64,000 bases of DNA from Nostoc flagelliforme FACHB-838 (lineage in GTDB: Bacteria; Cyanobacteriota; Cyanobacteriia; Cyanobacteriales; Nostocaceae). The stretch spans positions 1 through 64,000 of the forward strand of contig NZ_JACJSI010000011.1 of NCBI RefSeq assembly GCF_014698065.1, written 5' to 3'. The notes beneath the pieces were generated by a model that had not been told where the DNA came from, searched no databases, and was given only the letters and a program-made list of their open reading frames with translations. Of this stretch, positions 8,275 to 17,168 are shown piece after piece (position 1 is the stretch's first letter; every line of letters starts with the position of its first letter). The position numbers and the translations under genes were made by a program.

Positions 8275-8536
8275 AAACACGCCCTAATAAACTTGATGCT
8301 CTAAGTTTTGATCACAAGTCCAAATAGCGTAACGGTGTTTTTGCGGAATTTATGAAGAAAGGAAATTAAAGTATCAGCGCATTTGCGGTAATCTATCCGA
8401 AATTATGCAAACTAGCCTGATATCTCAGCAATCTCGCTCTAGGTGCGGTAAGCTATGCATAGCATCTTCTGAAGAAAGCGATCGCTTATCTTAAATTGTC
8501 TTCACATTGAGGATTTTAGGTAATTGCAATGGCACT

Positions 8537-9290
8537 GTTTCAATCCCTAATAGGGATTTTATTGAATTGCAATTTATAGCTACAAAATTCATTCAAGGCG
8601 ACTTTTATGTTTCAATCCCTAATAGGGATTTTATTGAATTGCAATCATGCCGTCAGGGTCAAGATTAAAGTAATTAGCTGTTTCAATCCCTAATAGGGAT
8701 TTTATTGAATTGCAATGCATCAAATAAAGATTGCGCTGTTTTCTGCCATCTGTTTCAATCCCTAATAGGGATTTTATTGAATTGCAATGTCAATTCACGA
8801 TTTACTAAGATAGACATATTCAGTTTCAATCCCTAATAGGGATTTTATTGAATTGCAATATTATCCTCTATTTTTCCTATATATTCCCAAAGCGTGTTTC
8901 AATCCCTAATAGGGATTTTATTGAATTGCAATTCACACCACTTTTACCCTTTACTTCTCCATCCGAAGTTTCAATCCCTAATAGGGATTTTATTGAATTG
9001 CAATCACAATGACGAGAAGTGCTAAGAGCATAAGCAAAGTTTCAATCCCTAATAGGGATTTTATTGAATTGCAATTTTAGAAATCACTGAATCATATATA
9101 TCGAATAACTGTTTCAATCCCTAATAGGGATTTTATTGAATTGCAATATCGCATCTGAAGTCTCCGCCCGTTTCGATGCTTGGTTTCAATCCCTAATAGG
9201 GATTTTATTGAATTGCAATTCTCGAAGCTCTGAGTAAAGCTGTCCGATCGCATGTTTCAATCCCTAATAGGGATTTTATTGAATTGCAAT
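8537..9290 (-). CRISPR. CRISPR array, 11 repeats of 37 nt, 10 spacers
   Basis: Eleven 37-nt repeats that I read as identical, starting at 8537, 8609, 8680, 8752, 8823, 8896, 8968, 9039, 9111, 9183 and 9254. Spacers are 34-36 nt. On the plus strand repeats begin GTTTCAATCCCTAATAGGGA and end TTGAATTGCAAT. On the minus strand they end GGGATTGAAAC, giving the usual 8-nt crRNA handle ATTGAAAC. The array is therefore most likely transcribed on the minus strand, with the newest spacers at the right. The repeat contains the palindrome CCCTAATAGGG. No cas gene lies in this window, so the array must rely on Cas proteins encoded elsewhere. The repeat form is common among cyanobacterial type I and III systems; subtype cannot be set from it alone. 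Confidence 0.97.
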
Positions 9291-9500
9291 CGCTGGCTTC
9301 TGAAAGCTTTGCCTTATTTGGATTTTCAAGGTTCTGTTGCGCGAACATGAAAATAATAACACGAGGCGTTGTGATTTGGCTAAAGGCAAATGGCTGAAAA
9401 CTAGTCCAGGTAAGGTGCGCGAATGGTTTAGAAATGCTAATTCTCTCAAGTGATTGCATGTAGGGCGATTCAGCCATTTTTGTCGTCACCCCTTCCCCAA
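9291..9500 (-). promoter_or_regulatory. Probable CRISPR leader
   Basis: The AT-rich sequence next to the right-hand repeat, with no gene in it. On the minus strand it reads TTCGCGCACCTTACC... and then CAGAACCTTGAAAATCC shortly before the first repeat; motifs of this kind (CGCGCACC, CCTTGAAAA) are seen at cyanobacterial leader-repeat junctions. Its place upstream of the array, in the direction implied by the repeat handle, supports the call. The left limit is approximate. Confidence 0.6.
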
Positions 9501-9623
9501 CACCTACCCATCCGCGCATTCAGTGAAAAAACTAATCCGATTAGAAAGCTGCTGACTTTATAAATATCCTATTCGATTAGGTTAGCTGACTTCAAAGCAA
9601 TGCCAACACCATGATGACTTAAC

Positions 9624-9947
9624 TTACTTGGCAACGTCTTCAAAGTCTGTTATGGCACAAGCAAATTCTCTAAAAGCTGTTTTAATCAGAACCTCTTTTG
9701 TTCCCCTTTCTAGCGAAGAATTGCGTATGAGGTCTGTTAATTCTATAAACAACAGAGAAAACATAAAACGATCTTGGCGGTCAACTTGTTTCAAACAAGA
9801 CGATATAAACTGATAAAGCTCTGTTTTTCTAGGTTTGGTTTGTTCATCCCATATTTGCAACCCAAGCCGAAAAGTTGTCAAGCGGATTTCATTAGTGTTG
9901 TAGGACGCGTCTTTGTAGCGAACTGATACGCGCTGGGGTATTTCCAT
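9624..9947 (-). CDS. Hypothetical protein
   Basis: A 107-residue, mostly helical protein starting MEIPQRVSVRYKDASYN. It has aromatic and charged residues in regular patterns (FMFSLLFIELTDLIR) and no membrane segment. It is transcribed toward the CRISPR leader, ending about 330 bp from the first repeat. No family recognised. A CRISPR-related role would be a guess from position only. Confidence 0.5.
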   Translation of the reverse strand: MEIPQRVSVRYKDASYNTNEIRLTTFRLGLQIWDEQTKPRKTELYQFISSCLKQVDRQDRFMFSLLFIELTDLIRNSSLERGTKEVLIKTAFREFACAITDFEDVAK

Positions 9948-10118
9948 AAGTTTTAGCTATACATATTCAATGTAAAGTAATTATTCAGTTATATTTTGGC
10001 TCAACCGGAAAAATCTGAGATTTTGCACCAATCTCAACAACTCCCATAGCTTAAAAACAAAGGTCTTACGTAGAATATATACAGGAACGCACGCCTGTGC
10101 GCCCCTGCTATGATCAAT

Positions 10119-10298
10119 TTAGAGGATACCCCAGAAATGGAGTAAACCTTGACCAGTGAAAGCTTCAATCAAAATCGCAGATAGAAAACCAATCATTGCA
10201 AGACGACCGTTCCAATTTTCACTCTGAGGAGTGAAGCCAAAACGCACAGCATTAGGATCTTCTGAAACAATAGGCGCAGGATTCTTAAAACCTGACAT
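10119..10298 (-). CDS. High-light-inducible / CAB-like one-helix protein (HLIP)
   Basis: A 59-residue protein with the chlorophyll-binding helix signature [20 protein letters not shown] (about residues 27-46), in which Glu27, Asn30 and Arg32 are the characteristic ligand and salt-bridge residues. The start at 10298 ([11 protein letters not shown]) is chosen over the upstream ATG at 10319 because a GGAG lies 9 nt before it. HLIPs sit in the thylakoid membrane, bind chlorophyll and carotenoid, and protect photosystem assembly under excess light. It is a single gene. Confidence 0.92.
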   Translation of the reverse strand: MSGFKNPAPIVSEDPNAVRFGFTPQSENWNGRLAMIGFLSAILIEAFTGQGLLHFWGIL

Positions 10299-10472
10299 GA
10301 GTAAAACTCCAAAATTCAAGTGTTATGGCAGTTGTAAGTGTCTGTAAAGTAATGTAACAGATGTTTAAAAAAATGCAACAGTAAAATGGACTAGAGATTG
10401 CGGATTAAGAACTAGAAATTGGGTAAGGGAGTTCCAGTTAAAAAGCATCCTATCCTGAAGGCACAAAGCGTT

Positions 10473-12695
10473 TCAGATTTTTTCCAGACGCACGATCGCA
10501 TTATAATCAGGTACACCTTCAAGCGATCGCTTACTTTTATCTAGTAGCACATTCCCTTCTGGCCAATGCACTTGCAAGTTTCCTGACTGAATTGGCGCAA
10601 TATAGACTTGACAGAACAACTCGCCTAACTCATTCTTGAGGATGACGCGATCGCTATCTTTTAAACCCAACAGTGCAGCATCAGCAGCATTCATTAGCAC
10701 CGCCTCTCGCATTGCCCCAGTAATTGCATCCTTGCGTTCTTGCACCATACTATTAAATTGTTTGCCTCGGCGCGTTGCTAATAAGAAATAGCCTTCTGGT
10801 AATTCTCTTTGGCGTGGCAATAATACCCCAAAATGTGCTTTACCATCTGGTGTAGGGAAATTCCAACCAAAGCACAAATGTGAGCCGCCATATTGAAACT
10901 GATCGCCAGCTTGCTGTAAATGTTGAATACCAGCATATTGGGGGACAACTTGAGCAATTTCTTGACGGATAGCAGCTGTGTCAGCAAAAGCCAGCTTATC
11001 TGCCAAATCTGGTTTTACCCGCCTTGCCAATTCTAAAAACACTTCCCACTCAGGACGCGCTTCTCCAATGCGCGGCCCCGGAATTTCTGGACTGAAAATT
11101 ACCCGGCGTTCGGTGTTAGTTTCAGTCACTCCCCCTGGTATTTCGTAGCGAGTCGTCGCAGGTAAAAGCACCACAGTCTCAGCAGGTTCCACCAACATCT
11201 GGCTGGAGAGAACAATATCTATATGTACCCGCAGCGGTATTTTCTTCAGCGCCGCTTCGACATAATCTGGTTCTGGCAGAACTTCTAAGAAATTTCCACC
11301 CACGGAAACCAACACATCTAATTGTCCCTGATGTGCAGCGTTAATCATTTCTGGAGCAATTAAACCTTTACTCGCTGGCACATCAAAGCCCCAATGCTGA
11401 CTCAATTGGGCAGCATTTTCTGGAGTGATAGATTTACCACCAGGAAATACTGTGGCGTAACATCCCATTTCAGCACCACCCTGCACCCCAGAGTGACCGC
11501 GAATTGGCATTAAACCGCAGCCTTCCCGACCGACAAAACCTTTGGTAAGAGCTAAGTTGATGATACTTCGCACGTTATCTTCACCGCATTCATGCTGGGT
11601 AATGCCCATACTCCAAACAAATACGGCTTTATTCGCTTCTTTGACCATTTTGGCAAAGGCGTACATTGACTCGCGGGATGTACCAGAAAGCCGCTCTAAT
11701 TCTTCCCAAGATTGGCTTTCTAACGATGCTTTGAGTTCAGCAAAGCCATCTGTGTATAAATCTATAAATGACTGGTCTACCCAGTTGTTAGCAATTATAT
11801 GTTTAATTGTGCCATTTAAAAATGCTATATCCCCGCCCATGTTGATTAAGAAGAAGTCTTCAGCAAACTTTGTACCGAAAACAGCACTTTCTACAATTGA
11901 GGGAACCCAGTAGCGCTCCATTCCTGGCTCGCGGTAAGTATTAATAACTACAATCTTTGTGCCAGCTTTTTTAGCATAATGGAGATATTTAACGGTAACA
12001 GGCTGATTATTGGCAACATTGGAGCCAATGAAGACTAATAAATCAGTTCCAATCCAGTCTTTATAAGAACAAGTCGTAGCCCCTGCACCCAAAGCAGCTT
12101 TCAGCCCCGCCGTACTGGGAGAATGGCAAATGCGGGCGGCGTTATCAATATTATTGCTTCCCATTGCCCGCACAGCTTTTTGGGTGGCATAATAAGTTTC
12201 GTTGACAGTGCCGCGACTAGTAACATAGAAACTGAGGCGGTCTGGTGTAGTGGAGTGGATGCGATCGCTAATTACCCCTAAAGCTTCATCCCAACTCACA
12301 CGGCGAAAGCCTTTTTCCCCTCGTTGACGAATCATCGGGTACGGGAGTCTTCCTAAGTCCCGTAATTGAGCACTTTTTTGCTTTTGCAACTGCGAGACAT
12401 CCGCCAATAGCACAGGGTCAAAAGCTGGCATCGTATTCATCTGCAACAACCGCAACCGAACATTGCAGAGATGAATCCCATCTAATGTCCAATCCTTCAT
12501 CCCGGTTGTTCCGAGAGCGCAACCATCGCAGACACCTTTATTTAGGATATTCCACGTATATGGTAGTTTCTTACGAGATAACCAAATTGCGCGAAATACT
12601 TCCCAGTAGTTGTTAGGGTACTGTTCGCCGATGCCAAAGGGTTTCCAACTTGCCCAGTGCTGGGGTGTCCAGTGTTTTTTGGGTTTGGGTAACAT
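10473..12695 (-). CDS. FdhF/YdeP family molybdopterin oxidoreductase (formate dehydrogenase-like)
   Basis: A 740-residue molybdopterin oxidoreductase of the FdhF/YdeP family. The N-terminus has Cys56 and Cys59 in GVCDGCALGTTGMKDW and a later Cys in HLCNVRL, as expected for this branch. The central part has cofactor-binding signatures (SFYVTSRGTVNE, DLLVFIGSNVANNQPV, ICHSPST). The C-terminal domain (about 620-740) is the MopB-type beta barrel, with RGKQFNSMVQ. The natural substrate of the family is unclear: formate is possible but unproven. An fdhD gene, which sulfurates the Mo cofactor of formate dehydrogenases, lies 11.6 kb away at 24291-25130, which supports a formate dehydrogenase-like enzyme. 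Length matches the family. Confidence 0.88.
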   Translation of the reverse strand: MLPKPKKHWTPQHWASWKPFGIGEQYPNNYWEVFRAIWLSRKKLPYTWNILNKGVCDGCALGTTGMKDWTLDGIHLCNVRLRLLQMNTMPAFDPVLLADVSQLQKQKSAQLRDLGRLPYPMIRQRGEKGFRRVSWDEALGVISDRIHSTTPDRLSFYVTSRGTVNETYYATQKAVRAMGSNNIDNAARICHSPSTAGLKAALGAGATTCSYKDWIGTDLLVFIGSNVANNQPVTVKYLHYAKKAGTKIVVINTYREPGMERYWVPSIVESAVFGTKFAEDFFLINMGGDIAFLNGTIKHIIANNWVDQSFIDLYTDGFAELKASLESQSWEELERLSGTSRESMYAFAKMVKEANKAVFVWSMGITQHECGEDNVRSIINLALTKGFVGREGCGLMPIRGHSGVQGGAEMGCYATVFPGGKSITPENAAQLSQHWGFDVPASKGLIAPEMINAAHQGQLDVLVSVGGNFLEVLPEPDYVEAALKKIPLRVHIDIVLSSQMLVEPAETVVLLPATTRYEIPGGVTETNTERRVIFSPEIPGPRIGEARPEWEVFLELARRVKPDLADKLAFADTAAIRQEIAQVVPQYAGIQHLQQAGDQFQYGGSHLCFGWNFPTPDGKAHFGVLLPRQRELPEGYFLLATRRGKQFNSMVQERKDAITGAMREAVLMNAADAALLGLKDSDRVILKNELGELFCQVYIAPIQSGNLQVHWPEGNVLLDKSKRSLEGVPDYNAIVRLEKI

Positions 12696-12784
12696 GAGGC
12701 AATATGTGTAAGTTGCTGGATTCTCTTAGGCTATCGTTTTGATTACGAAATGAGTAGCAGACAGTTAAAAATCGTTTTATTCGC

Positions 12785-13037
12785 TGAATATGCCAAAAGG
12801 AGAAAGTCAAAGCTGTTTTTGAGAAATAAAAAGCTGCTTTTGCTTGTTGAATATACCAAAATGAGAAATAAAAAGCTGCTTTTGCTTGCTGAATATACCG
12901 AAATGAGAAATAAATAGCTGCTTTTGCTTGTTGAATATACCAAAATGAGAAATAAAAAGCTGCTTTTGAAAAATAAAAAGCTGCTTTTGCTTGCTGAATA
13001 TACCAAAATGAGAAATAAATAGCTGCTTTTGAGACAG
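12785..13037. repeat. Tandem repeat array, period 42 (21) bp
   Basis: Units starting TGAATATACCAAAATGAG recur at 12785, 12848, 12890, 12932 and 12995, with spacings of 63, 42, 42 and 63 bp. The 63-bp spacings contain one extra 21-bp sub-unit (GAGAAATAAAAAGCTGCTTTT). Two minus-strand frames stay open through the array and would encode QKQLFISHFGIFNK-type repeats, but this is a consequence of the period and not evidence of a gene. The array lies upstream of the oxidoreductase gene. Confidence 0.88.
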
Positions 13038-13460
13038 TAAAAGCAGCTTTTGAGAAAGCAATTGCAGATTTTGCTTATTGAATTTAGTCAAAAGATGAAG
13101 TTCAGGTAAGTTATTGAAAGCATTCCTTATAATTTCGATGCCTAAGTTAGGTTTTATCCTTGAACACAAGCTAAGAATAAATACTTTTAACTTTTTTTAA
13201 TCCGGGATTAGTAAGCATAAAATTATACTTCAATATGAAAAAAGGAATGCGATCGCTCTTTGTCAAGAACCTGCGTAGGCGCAGCCCGTCATAGACATTA
13301 ATACCTTTCGGTTAAAAAAATTAATAAAAGAAGAGATTAATTGTTTCTTTTTTTACTTTCAACAGATAATATTTTATAAATCTTTAAAGCAGTAGTTGAA
13401 ATAAAAATCCCTGCCACAGACAGTTGACAGGGATAGCGGTTTTTAGCTGAGGCTTGTCTC
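13038..13460. other. AT-rich intergenic region
   Basis: A 423-bp stretch between the tandem array and the next gene. It contains one small dispersed repeat (13273-13298) and otherwise low-complexity AT-rich sequence. No gene or RNA recognised. Confidence 0.4.
13273..13298 (-). repeat. Small dispersed repeat, third copy
   Basis: On the minus strand this reads ATGTCTATGACGGGCTGCGC followed by CTACGC, matching the repeat cores at 3247-3270 and 6054-6076 with a few substitutions. It lies in intergenic DNA. Confidence 0.7.
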
Positions 13461-13766
13461 TCAGCTAACAAAATCTTTGTGGGCAGTGACAAGCATTTGA
13501 GCCTGCCTTAAAACGTTTCCGAATAAATAAAAAGGAATCTGCCAAGCTGCAACAGTAACTTCTTTGACAATATCTTGTACACTAATTGCGATTAATTCAT
13601 GCTCTGGCGGCTCTCCTTCAATTGTACCAGACCAAGTAAAAGCTAATAAGAAATCATCCTCTCCAGGCAAGGATGCAATTAAGCATTCTTCTGGTGTTGG
13701 CTGGCAAATAATTCCATGATCGTTTGCAAGTTCTACTAGTCTTTGAAATTTGTTTACGTTCGTCAT
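13461..13766 (-). CDS. Hypothetical protein, about 100 residues
   Basis: A 101-residue protein starting MTNVNKFQRLVELANDHG. It has an N-terminal helix, a mixed middle part (CLIASLPGEDDFLLAFTWSG) and a C-terminal helical region. No membrane segment or known motif is seen. It is a single gene on the minus strand with repeat-rich DNA on both sides. Codon use looks normal for the window, which supports a real gene, but I cannot assign a function. Confidence 0.55.
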   Translation of the reverse strand: MTNVNKFQRLVELANDHGIICQPTPEECLIASLPGEDDFLLAFTWSGTIEGEPPEHELIAISVQDIVKEVTVAAWQIPFYLFGNVLRQAQMLVTAHKDFVS

Positions 13767-14176
13767 TTGTCCTTTGTGTGTAATTGAATCTCAGTTTTAG
13801 AAGAAATCATATTTTTAACTCCAGAACTCAAGTGAGTTGCTTTATAGCAGAAATTACGAATTATTAATTATTCGTTGAAAATTATGAGTTATGGGAGTTG
13901 GATCAGCCTTAAGTCCAAAATCTTAGCGCGATCGCTTGGCTGTATCAGCAACAATTGTTACTGTTTGAGAAAAAGCTAGACTACCTACTTTTTCGGTTTA
14001 CTCTATTTAGATACACCTCCATTTGTTACCATTTCAAGATTGATGCCTTAATCTCACCCTAGCTGACGCAGTTCATTGAGAATTTCGTCAGCTTTCGGGA
14101 GAACCGCTGTAAACCAAAGCAGAAAAAGATGCTCGTCAACATGAGACTGTTGGATCACCTTGGCATAGATGTGTTC
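13767..14176. other. Intergenic region
   Basis: A 410-bp stretch upstream of the 101-residue gene and downstream of the cyclase pseudogene. The part near 14050-14160 may hold more remnant coding sequence, but no frame is convincing. Confidence 0.35.
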
Positions 14177-14866
14177 TTATTCTATAGACGGTTCTGCTTC
14201 AATTAATAACTTGAGTTTGAGATTACTCAAGAGTTCTAAAGAATGTGGCGATCGCAATTTCGCCCCTTTTTCAGAGAGGCTAATCAATGCTCCTATAAAT
14301 ACTGTTCTCACTGCATATTTTTCCTGCAAAATGGTATATTTTACAGGTATTTCTCGATTGAGAACAATTATTTTTTCATCATCATTAGGCAAGAATAAAT
14401 TATATTTACCGCCAATGCCACGAATTTCACAAATTGTCACAAGGTGTTTTATTCCTTTAGGTTATATTTGTAGTTGCCTAGCAATTTGAAGGTCGATATT
14501 GGCATCTTTACAGGTATTTTCGGAAATTAAAATCTGTCCGCCTACGGTATAAGACTCAATTCGGGCAGCTAAATTAACATGACTGCCAACAACTGTATAT
14601 TAGACCTCTTGCAAAAGTTCCTTTTGCAAGAGGCAGGGGAAGGGGAAAAGGGCAAAGGAAAAGGGAAAATTTCATTCCTTTTCCCCACTTCTGCAAGAAG
14701 TCTATTGAGCGCGTTTTTGAGAACCAACATTTCCCGCTACAGCCTCGCCAGTGTTAATCCAGATTCCCATTTCGAGAATTGGGAAATTAATTTGCTGATT
14801 TTGTTTATTCACTTGCTGCATTGCCAATTGCAAAGCAATAGCACAAGCAATCGCTCGTTTTTATTG
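14177..14866 (-). pseudogene. Class III adenylate/guanylate cyclase, broken remnant
   Basis: The minus strand encodes pieces of a nucleotide cyclase catalytic domain. The upstream piece (about 14866-14705) reads AIACAIALQLAMQQVN, MGIWINTGEAVAGNVGSQ and KRAQ. A MITE-like element then interrupts it, and after the element the same domain resumes as YTVVGSHVNLAARIESYTVG and GQILISENT. Together these form the canonical GNVGS-x-KR-x-YTVVG-x-x-VNLAARIE block. An in-frame TAA follows (QLQI*PKGIKH). The tail then runs from VTICEIRGIGGKYNL to the stop at 14177. The 5' part of the gene, including the metal-binding aspartates, is missing before 14866. It is clearly non-functional as a cyclase; the tail alone (87 codons from 14440) could still be translated. 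Confidence 0.85.
14601..14704. mobile_element. MITE-like element inside the cyclase gene
   Basis: About 104 bp bounded by TAGACCTCTTGCA and its near complement TGCAAGAAGTCTA, with a purine-rich interior. Removing it with one TA copy rejoins codons for KRAQ and YTVVG in frame, which shows it inserted with a TA target duplication. A related, longer element with the same ends lies at 53350-53503. Confidence 0.8.
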
Positions 14867-15276
14867 GTAAGTGTGGGTGGAAATGATGGAGGAGGGAGAG
14901 CAGGGGAGAATAATTAATAACCAATGCCCTTTTTAATTTGGTGTTGATTTCTCGTCGGATGTGCAACAATCGATCAATGGTTCTGAAGCGATCGCACTTA
15001 AACCAACTGACTTGAAAAATAGTCCAGCGTAGCTGTACGAAACTAGTCAGCGCTTTATGCCAAATCCCAGCATCTATGCAAAAGCTGGGCAATTTGTACA
15101 AATTTGTCTTGAGGCACGGGGAGAGAAAGAAACAAGTGTATTCAGGATTATTCAGATAGTAAAAATTACTAAAACTTTCTCTCTTCTCTAGCTGCTTACC
15201 TTGACTCCCCTGCCCCTTTTGCTCAAGATATGGGAATATATAAAGTTGTAGCTAACCGCCTACGTAGAGGTCTAAA
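14867..15276. other. Intergenic region before aroA
   Basis: A 410-bp stretch. It begins with a purine-rich dispersed segment (GGAGGGAGAGCAGGGGAG at about 14889) of a kind seen several times in the window. A 98-codon minus-strand frame here has no recognisable coding character. No gene supported. Confidence 0.35.
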
Positions 15277-16557
15277 GTGGATACCATTGAAATTCCTGCT
15301 CTAAATCGGCCAGTAGATGCCACAGTAGAAATTCCCGGTTCTAAAAGTCTTACCAATCGGGCGCTGCTTGTCGCTGCTTTGGCGCAAGGTGACTCCATTT
15401 TAGAAAATGCTTTATTTAGTGAAGATAGCGAGTATTTTGCCAAATGCGTAGAGCAATTGGGCATTCCCATTACGCTAAATCCTGATCTGGCACAGATCCA
15501 AGTGGCGGGAAGGGGAGGCGACATTCCAGCTAAACAGGCAGATTTATTTGTGGGTTTGGCAGGTACAGCAGCACGGTTTATCTCGGCGCTGGTGGCACTG
15601 GGGAACGGCGAATATCGGCTAGATGGCGTTCCTCGGATGCGAGAACGACCAATGGGTGACATGCTGACGGTGCTGCAAACGGGTGGAGCAACCGTTAACT
15701 TTGAGGGAAACTCCGGGTTTATGCCCTACACCGTCTATAGTCAGGGATTCGCTGGCGGAAATTTTCGGTTGAAAGCTAACCAAACAAGTCAGCAACTTTC
15801 GGCATTGCTGATGATTGCGCCTTATGCTCAACAAGATACGAGCATTGAAGTTGAGGGGACATTAGTTTCTCAATCTTACGTCAAAATGACCTGTCGTCTG
15901 ATGGCGGATTTTGGGGTGGAAGTGATTCAAATCGGCGATAATCAATTTCAGATCAAAGCCGGTCAACGTTACCAAGCTCGACATTACACAGTAGAACCTG
16001 ATGCGTCAAATGCCTCTTACTTTTTTGCCGCCGCCGCCGTGACGGGTGGACGGGTGCGAGTCAAACATTTGACCAAACAATCCTGTCAGGGTGATATTCT
16101 CTGGCTGAATGTTTTAGAACAGATGGGTTGCCAAATTAAGGATTCGGATGATTACACCGAAGTGACGGGGCCGAAGCAATTGCAAGGCATCGACATTGAT
16201 ATGAATGATATATCGGATTTAGTGCAAACATTAGGAGCGATCGCGCCTTTTGCCAGTTCACCGATTACTATTCGTAATGTGGAACATATTCGATATAAGG
16301 AAACTGACCGGATTAAAGCTGTTGTTACAGAGTTACGTCGGCTAGGAGTCAAGGTTGAAGAATTCGCAGATAGACTGAGAATTGAGCCTGGCCCCATTAC
16401 CCCGGCGGCGATTGAGACTTATCACGATCATCGAATGGCGATGGCTTTTGCTGTCACCGGTTTAAAGGTTCCAGGGATTGTAATTAAAGATCCTGGCTGT
16501 ACAGCGAAGACTTTTCCAGATTACTTTACCCGATTCTTTAAAATGATAGAACAATAA
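15277..16557 (+). CDS. aroA: 3-phosphoshikimate 1-carboxyvinyltransferase (EPSP synthase)
   Basis: A 426-residue EPSP synthase starting at the GTG at 15277. It transfers enolpyruvyl from PEP to shikimate-3-phosphate in the chorismate pathway. Visible motifs: IPGSKSLTNRALLVAALAQG (about 20-39), LFVGLAGTAARF (PEP-binding, in place of the more common LGNAGTAMRP), RMRERPMGDML, DASNASYFFAAAAVTGG, and the C-terminal IRYKETDRIKAV and HDHRMAMAFAV. Length fits the family. The GLAGTAARF variant differs from the consensus and could affect glyphosate binding, which is inference only. Nostoc genomes often carry a second aroA, so this may be a paralogue. It is a single gene. Confidence 0.95.
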   Translation: MDTIEIPALNRPVDATVEIPGSKSLTNRALLVAALAQGDSILENALFSEDSEYFAKCVEQLGIPITLNPDLAQIQVAGRGGDIPAKQADLFVGLAGTAARFISALVALGNGEYRLDGVPRMRERPMGDMLTVLQTGGATVNFEGNSGFMPYTVYSQGFAGGNFRLKANQTSQQLSALLMIAPYAQQDTSIEVEGTLVSQSYVKMTCRLMADFGVEVIQIGDNQFQIKAGQRYQARHYTVEPDASNASYFFAAAAVTGGRVRVKHLTKQSCQGDILWLNVLEQMGCQIKDSDDYTEVTGPKQLQGIDIDMNDISDLVQTLGAIAPFASSPITIRNVEHIRYKETDRIKAVVTELRRLGVKVEEFADRLRIEPGPITPAAIETYHDHRMAMAFAVTGLKVPGIVIKDPGCTAKTFPDYFTRFFKMIEQ

Positions 16558-16578
16558 CGAGTTGAACAAGAATTCAGA

Positions 16579-16621
16579 ATTCAGGAGCAGAGCCGGAGAC
16601 GCTCTGCCTCCGCTCCTGAAT
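16579..16621. repeat. Cruciform-type inverted repeat
   Basis: A 10-bp outer stem (ATTCAGGAGC with GCTCCTGAAT) encloses a second stem (AGAGC with GCTCT). It lies 22 nt after the aroA stop and may serve as its terminator, though no T-run follows. Confidence 0.5.
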
Positions 16622-16781
16622 CAAGACGCGACGCTCTCTACGAGACGCTGCGCGAAGGAATACTCGCTACCCTATAGTTGTACAAAATTCATTCTGTTAG
16701 CGGTAGCGGGGCGTTTGGCCCATTCTGACTCACCTCAACTGCGCTCGGCGACCACCTGATATCATGTCCGATTTAATACTT

Positions 16782-16859
16782 ATGTCATTGCGAGCGAAGC
16801 GCGGCAATACCAAAGCCTTGCGATTGCTTCATTCCACTTCGTTGCATTCGCAATGACAT
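16782..16859. repeat. Inverted-repeat element, 78 bp
   Basis: Ends ATGTCATTGCGA and TCGCAATGACAT are exact complements, and the interior has further partial symmetry (GCGAAGCGCGGCAAT). This form of dispersed repeat is known in many bacterial genomes. No coding sequence. Confidence 0.7.
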
Positions 16860-17033
16860 ATCCTAAGTGATTTACCGAACTTGATATGACTCGTGAATTC
16901 TGTTCGATAAACCAGAGAAATGGGAAATTGAGATTTTTTCGACTTGTGTGTACACTGTAACCCTGCAAGCGAGGAAGGGATTAAAGGTTGGGTATTAAGG
17001 AGTTTTGCAAGATATCTATCGATGAGTAGATAT

Positions 17034-17168
17034 AATACGGTTCAGTTAGGTTTATATTAACGGTGAGTTTGAGTGTGTAAATACGCGAAACTGTACTTCT
17101 TAAGTCTGTGCTAACGCGTCTTTACATGGATAGGGAATACATTAAAAATCTCATGCGAACTGTATTGC
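17034..17168. mobile_element. Probable MITE-like element, AATACGGTTC family, diverged copy
   Basis: AATACGGTTCAGTTA at the left and GCGAACTGTATT at the right form imperfect terminal inverted repeats of the same kind as at 24001-24130 and 20170-20279. The interior differs and no target duplication is obvious, so this is a weaker member. Confidence 0.45.

Noticed and set aside
8518-8530. AATTGCAAT just left of the CRISPR array as a possible degenerate terminal repeat
   Set aside because: Only about 9 nt match and the gap to the first repeat is 6 nt, too short for a spacer.
9205-9519. A 104-codon minus-strand frame overlapping the right end of the CRISPR array
   Set aside because: Its 3' part is made of CRISPR repeat and spacers and the rest lies in the probable leader; no protein-like conservation is visible.
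10778-10987. A 69-codon frame within the oxidoreductase gene
   Set aside because: It lies on the same strand in another frame, fully inside a clear long gene.
12743-13169. Two minus-strand frames of 87 and 120 codons with QKQLFISHFGIF repeats
   Set aside because: A 42-bp period keeps several frames open by itself. Two overlapping frames are open at once and neither has a good start, so the array is recorded as a repeat only.
14579-14917. A 112-codon plus-strand frame
   Set aside because: It runs antisense through the cyclase pseudogene and the MITE-like element and consists largely of repeat DNA.
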